From Tritrichomonas foetus (Eukaryota > Parabasalia > Tritrichomonadida > Tritrichomonadidae): a DNA stretch of 60,332 bases. The DNA lies in contig MLAK01000808.1 in the NCBI GenBank assembly GCA_001839685.1, positions 1 to 60,332 of the forward strand. The letters run 5' to 3'. Of the stretch, positions 59,144 through 60,332 are shown piece after piece. Position 1 is the first letter of the stretch. Every line of letters begins with the position of its first letter. The notes below the pieces were generated by a model. It saw nothing but the letters and a program-made list of their open reading frames with translations. It was not told where the DNA came from and searched no databases. The position numbers were made by a program, and so were the translations under genes.

Positions 59144-60332
59144 GAGATTCCAATAATATTTATTATGCAAACTTTTTGATAAAAACCATACAATTTATCC
59201 AGAGACAAATTTATATATCCAAGATGCTTTCAAAAAAAGATAATGAAGCAGATCACTAACAAAATGATTCTAATTATTTAGATAATGAAATATGAAATAT
59301 ATCATCATATGTTTATTCTATTTTCCTTGTAATAACCAAGAAATATAGGACAGGTTCGACTATAATGACCAAAAAACCAAACCACTATTTTCACTTTTTA
59401 AATATTTTATGGAAAATAATTATTGGAAATTATTTCATTTTACGAAACAAATATTTCATTCAAAAAGTAAAATTTTGATCACAACACAGAAAAAGTTGTA
59501 TGCATTGATCTGATAAGCAATAGAACGAATATACAACAGATCAACGACCATTCGGTGGAAATGAATACCAATAAATGAAAATGAAATTGAAACATCAAAA
59601 ATGGTCAAAAAAATAAAAATTTTTGATGCATAAATTTAACGTTAAAAATCAAGCTTGCTAAGTCTCCTAGATAAACGAAACGATTTTAAAACACATTATG
59701 AACGCGGTTTTCCAGTTTGCAATTCAAAAGGAAATAGAAAAGTGAGACTCTCGATATAATAAATGCATTTTTAGTTAAGACAATTTAATAATTTATTCTT
59801 TTTTGTAATCTACACCATTTTTATACTCAAACCTCATACCTGAAGGTTTTATTTCATCATATTCGCAATTTTTTTTTCCAAAGTTCAGTTTTTGATCACG
59901 CTTCAAATCGGTTCATAATTATCAGACTGAAAGATAATTTCGCCTGCAAATTAAACTGAACCGAAAAAGAGAAAGAAGAAGCTTTTCAACAATTGAACAA
60001 TTAAAATCATATTTTAATTATTGTCATTTGGAATTAGGGATTGAAGCAAAACATATGATTGAACTATTTCACCCAACAAAGCGATTACTCCATACCTAGT
60101 ATCTATTCTCGTCGAAAATTATTCCATAGAACGAATACAAAAAACGAATAGTATAGGCCAATTGTAAGGTTAAATATGAAAAAAATTCAATAAAGTGAGA
60201 TAATTTTTACTGTGAAACTTTTAAAGGCCAAATCAAAAATGAATGAGTCTATTTCAAAGCCAAATAAAAGAAAATGTGCACATGCACCGTCCATCTCAAT
60301 TTCTCAATTTGTTATCGGAAAATTGAATAGAA
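59144..60332. other. Upstream flank with no gene seen
   Basis: About 1.2 kb of AT-rich DNA at the window edge. It carries ACTTTTTGA at 59171-59179 (TCAAAAAGT on the coding strand of the BEACH gene). No open frame of good composition, RNA gene or repeat was recognised; it may lead into a gene outside the window. Confidence 0.5.

Noticed and set aside
1..60332. CRISPR array, prophage or bacterial operon
   Set aside because: No spaced direct repeats or phage genes are seen, and gene content is clearly eukaryotic.

Overview
The window looks like a parabasalid (trichomonad) protist nuclear genome, most likely Tritrichomonas foetus or a close relative. The DNA is AT-rich and uses the standard code. 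Most genes are single uninterrupted reading frames with short spacers. TKL-type kinases fused to helical or Sel1 repeats are present, as are very large BEACH and Piezo genes, and several genes carry an initiator-like TCAYW motif a few bases before the ATG. The species call is an inference from this style, not from a marker gene. It is a draft assembly: single Ns occur at 6089, 7421 and 7683, and a 19-bp Tn5/Nextera mosaic-end sequence lies beside the first N.

Layout. 1-5.9 kb (+): a TKL kinase with a long helical tail, then an importin-beta family receptor. 5.9-8.1 kb: a 20-bp minisatellite containing the adapter, a Ras-superfamily GTPase (-) with an Arf-like switch II, a cluster of ACTTTTTGA nonamers, and a small frameshifted gene. 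8.6-10.0 kb (+): an armadillo-like protein. 10.4-18.5 kb (-): Vps51, a TKL-Sel1 kinase, a HeH/MAN1-type inner nuclear membrane protein and a TM9-superfamily protein. 18.5-20.1 kb: a gene-poor stretch with hairpins and a coding remnant. 20.1-20.9 kb (+): an ankyrin-repeat gene cut five times by inserts that all begin with GT. 21.2-28.1 kb: a GT61-like glycosyltransferase (-) divergent from CIAO2/MIP18 (+), then three further + strand genes. 28.6-33.9 kb (+): a Furry/Mor2-type giant. 35.3-59.1 kb (-): a stand-alone PX protein, a Piezo channel homologue and two tandem BEACH proteins.

The genes are independent eukaryotic units, not an operon. Several act in endomembrane traffic or the cell surface (Vps51, PX, BEACH x2, TM9SF, the small GTPase, GT61, Piezo), several in nuclear transport or nuclear envelope structure (importin beta, the ARM protein, HeH/MAN1), and CIAO2 in cytosolic iron-sulfur assembly.

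The most unusual signal is the ankyrin locus at 20103-20933. Its six coding blocks are intact, and every interruption falls at an ankyrin-repeat junction and starts with GT. One insert is a perfect 26-nt GT-AG candidate intron. At least three of the others lack a 3' AG. No transcript data are available here, so splicing is a hypothesis.
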